64,000 bases of DNA, taken from positions 8,645,379-8,709,378 of the forward strand of contig BSYO01000010.1 in the NCBI GenBank assembly GCA_033239525.1, written 5' to 3'. Source of the DNA: Nepenthes gracilis (taxonomy: Eukaryota > Streptophyta > Magnoliopsida > Caryophyllales > Nepenthaceae). Below, one piece after another: positions 63,108 through 64,000 of this stretch (its first letter is position 1; each line of letters opens with the position of its first letter). Below the pieces are notes generated by a model. The model did no database searches, was not told the DNA's origin, and saw nothing but the letters and a program-made list of their open reading frames with translations. Both the position numbers and the translations under genes were made by a program.

Positions 63108-63372
63108 ATGTGGGAAGTTTGAAAAGTAATGGATGGACCACTTTAAGGAATGTGAACATCGGAGAAGGAGAATCGTCTTGTAAACATGCACCCATCATTG
63201 TTGACGTGTGTCATTTCCTGAACAGGTGCAATTGAATCAGATCCTTTAGCGTGTTAATTACCGGGATTGCAAATTCACTACTTGTGTACACGTGGCCAAC
63301 TTTTCGGTAATAAAAATTATTAGATATGGCGCATTGTTTCAACTTTTTGCTTTTTCTCGAAGAAAACGGATC
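63108..63372 (+). other. Tat 3' region between LTR J and the repeat array
   Basis: 265 bp with no coding signal, upstream of the antisense ORF on the minus strand; it could hold the antisense promoter, but I see no clear element. Confidence 0.4.
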
Positions 63373-63629
63373 CGCCAATGCTTTCACCGAGTTCTCGATT
63401 TTTGCCGGGCGATCAACAAATTCGGCCAACCCTAGTTTTTCAAATTTTGGCTCATACGGTCAACGAATCTGGTCAATGCTTGCTTCGCCAATTCTCCGAA
63501 TTTTGGCCCAGGCAGTCAACGAACTGGATCAACGCTTTGTTCAGCCAATTCTCGGGATTTTGGCCTAGACAGTTAACAAGTCCGGTCAATAATCTTCTAA
63601 GCTAGTTCTCCGGATCTTCACTTTTTGGT
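63373..63629. repeat. About four and a half copies of a ~57-bp repeat near the Tat 3' end
   Basis: Units start GATCAACAAATTC (63411), GTCAACGAATCTGG (63459), GTCAACGAACTGG (63515) and GTTAACAAGTCCGG (63572). Each includes TTCTC-G-ATTTTGGC or a close form. A partial copy precedes at 63373. Confidence 0.85.
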
Positions 63630-63750
63630 TAGTAGCTACACACAACATGATCAACAGGGCAAGAGTCATCACCCAGGTCACCTCAAGTAGGTAACCTAAC
63701 CACTTATGTCCCATCTTGAACATGTTGGAGACCGGAGTCCCAAACTACCA

Positions 63751-63764
63751 GCATTAGGGGCTAG
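63751..63764 (+). other. Polypurine tract of the Tat element
   Basis: GCATTAGGGGCTAG directly before TGATGG, paralleled by GGCATGGGGGCCTAG before TGATGGG at 15221. Confidence 0.8.
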
Positions 63765-64000
63765 TGATGGATTTTAATAGAATCCTAAGAAGGAGGAATG
63801 ATCCAGATCCACAATGGCTCATTTGTGCCTTGACGGTCAACGCCTACCATTGACCAGACAAAAGGCTAAGTGAGCCAGGAGAAGTCTAAGAGCAGGATGG
63901 ACTACTTGCTCTTGAGACGGTCAACACTTCCATTGACCAGAAATAGGATCAGTTGACCTTCTGAAGGCTAGACCATAAGTGGGCTAAGCCCTATTTGGCC
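63765..64000 (+). repeat. 3' LTR of the Tat element, cut by the window end
   Basis: Aligns with 36113-36350 of the 5' LTR, with many substitutions (roughly one in four or five bases by eye). The rest lies beyond 64000. Confidence 0.78.

Overview
The window looks like nuclear DNA from a TE-rich flowering plant: AT-rich, with chromovirus, Tat-type, SIRE-type, TRIM and LINE retroelements and one spliced host gene with plant-style GT-AG introns. The species cannot be named from the sequence. There are no bacterial genes, rRNA genes or CRISPR arrays.

Layout. (1) 1-6070: a decayed Ty3/gypsy chromovirus pol (A), invaded by a second chromovirus (B: LTR 1947-4052, PBS, gag remnant to about 4880). (2) 6100-6680: an old ~200-bp tandem repeat, then AT-rich DNA. 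(3) 7479-34882: the only convincing host gene, a five-exon gene on the + strand for a 157-aa protein of the SKA2 (spindle and kinetochore-associated) type. Its exons join in frame, but intron 4 is 24.7 kb. (4) That intron holds a SIRE-type copia element F (10463-30103). Its 5' LTR is split by chromovirus C (11071-21307, TSD AATAT), whose 3' LTR is split by solo LTR D (19021-21053, TSD GTTAT). C's interior was replaced by a Tat 3' end and a piece of a non-coding element, H. Solo LTR G (23925-26227, TSD AAACT) lies in F's interior. A 5'-truncated LINE (about 30120-31010, minus) follows. (5) 36113-64000: a Tat-lineage Ty3/gypsy element (5' LTR, PBS, gag, protease, RT, two RNase H domains, integrase, 3' tandem repeats, long antisense ORF, PPT, start of the 3' LTR), split by five younger elements: K (43552-52706, TSD CTATA), solo LTR I (52832-55381, TSD CGTTT), a 435-bp TRIM (56877-57311), solo LTR X (57317-60673, TSD GTAAT) and LTR J (about 60889-63107).

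The most striking points are three. First, all insertions in the Tat element except J fall inside its antisense ORF; removing them with one TSD copy each restores one reading frame from 60822 down to 43376. Second, the TRIM sits exactly in the target-site duplication of solo LTR X. Third, element K has no recognisable gag or pol but carries a sequence matching the 5' part of initiator-Met tRNA, the primer class it uses. Only the SKA2-like gene is likely to serve the host; all retroelement coding regions seen are broken by stops or frameshifts.
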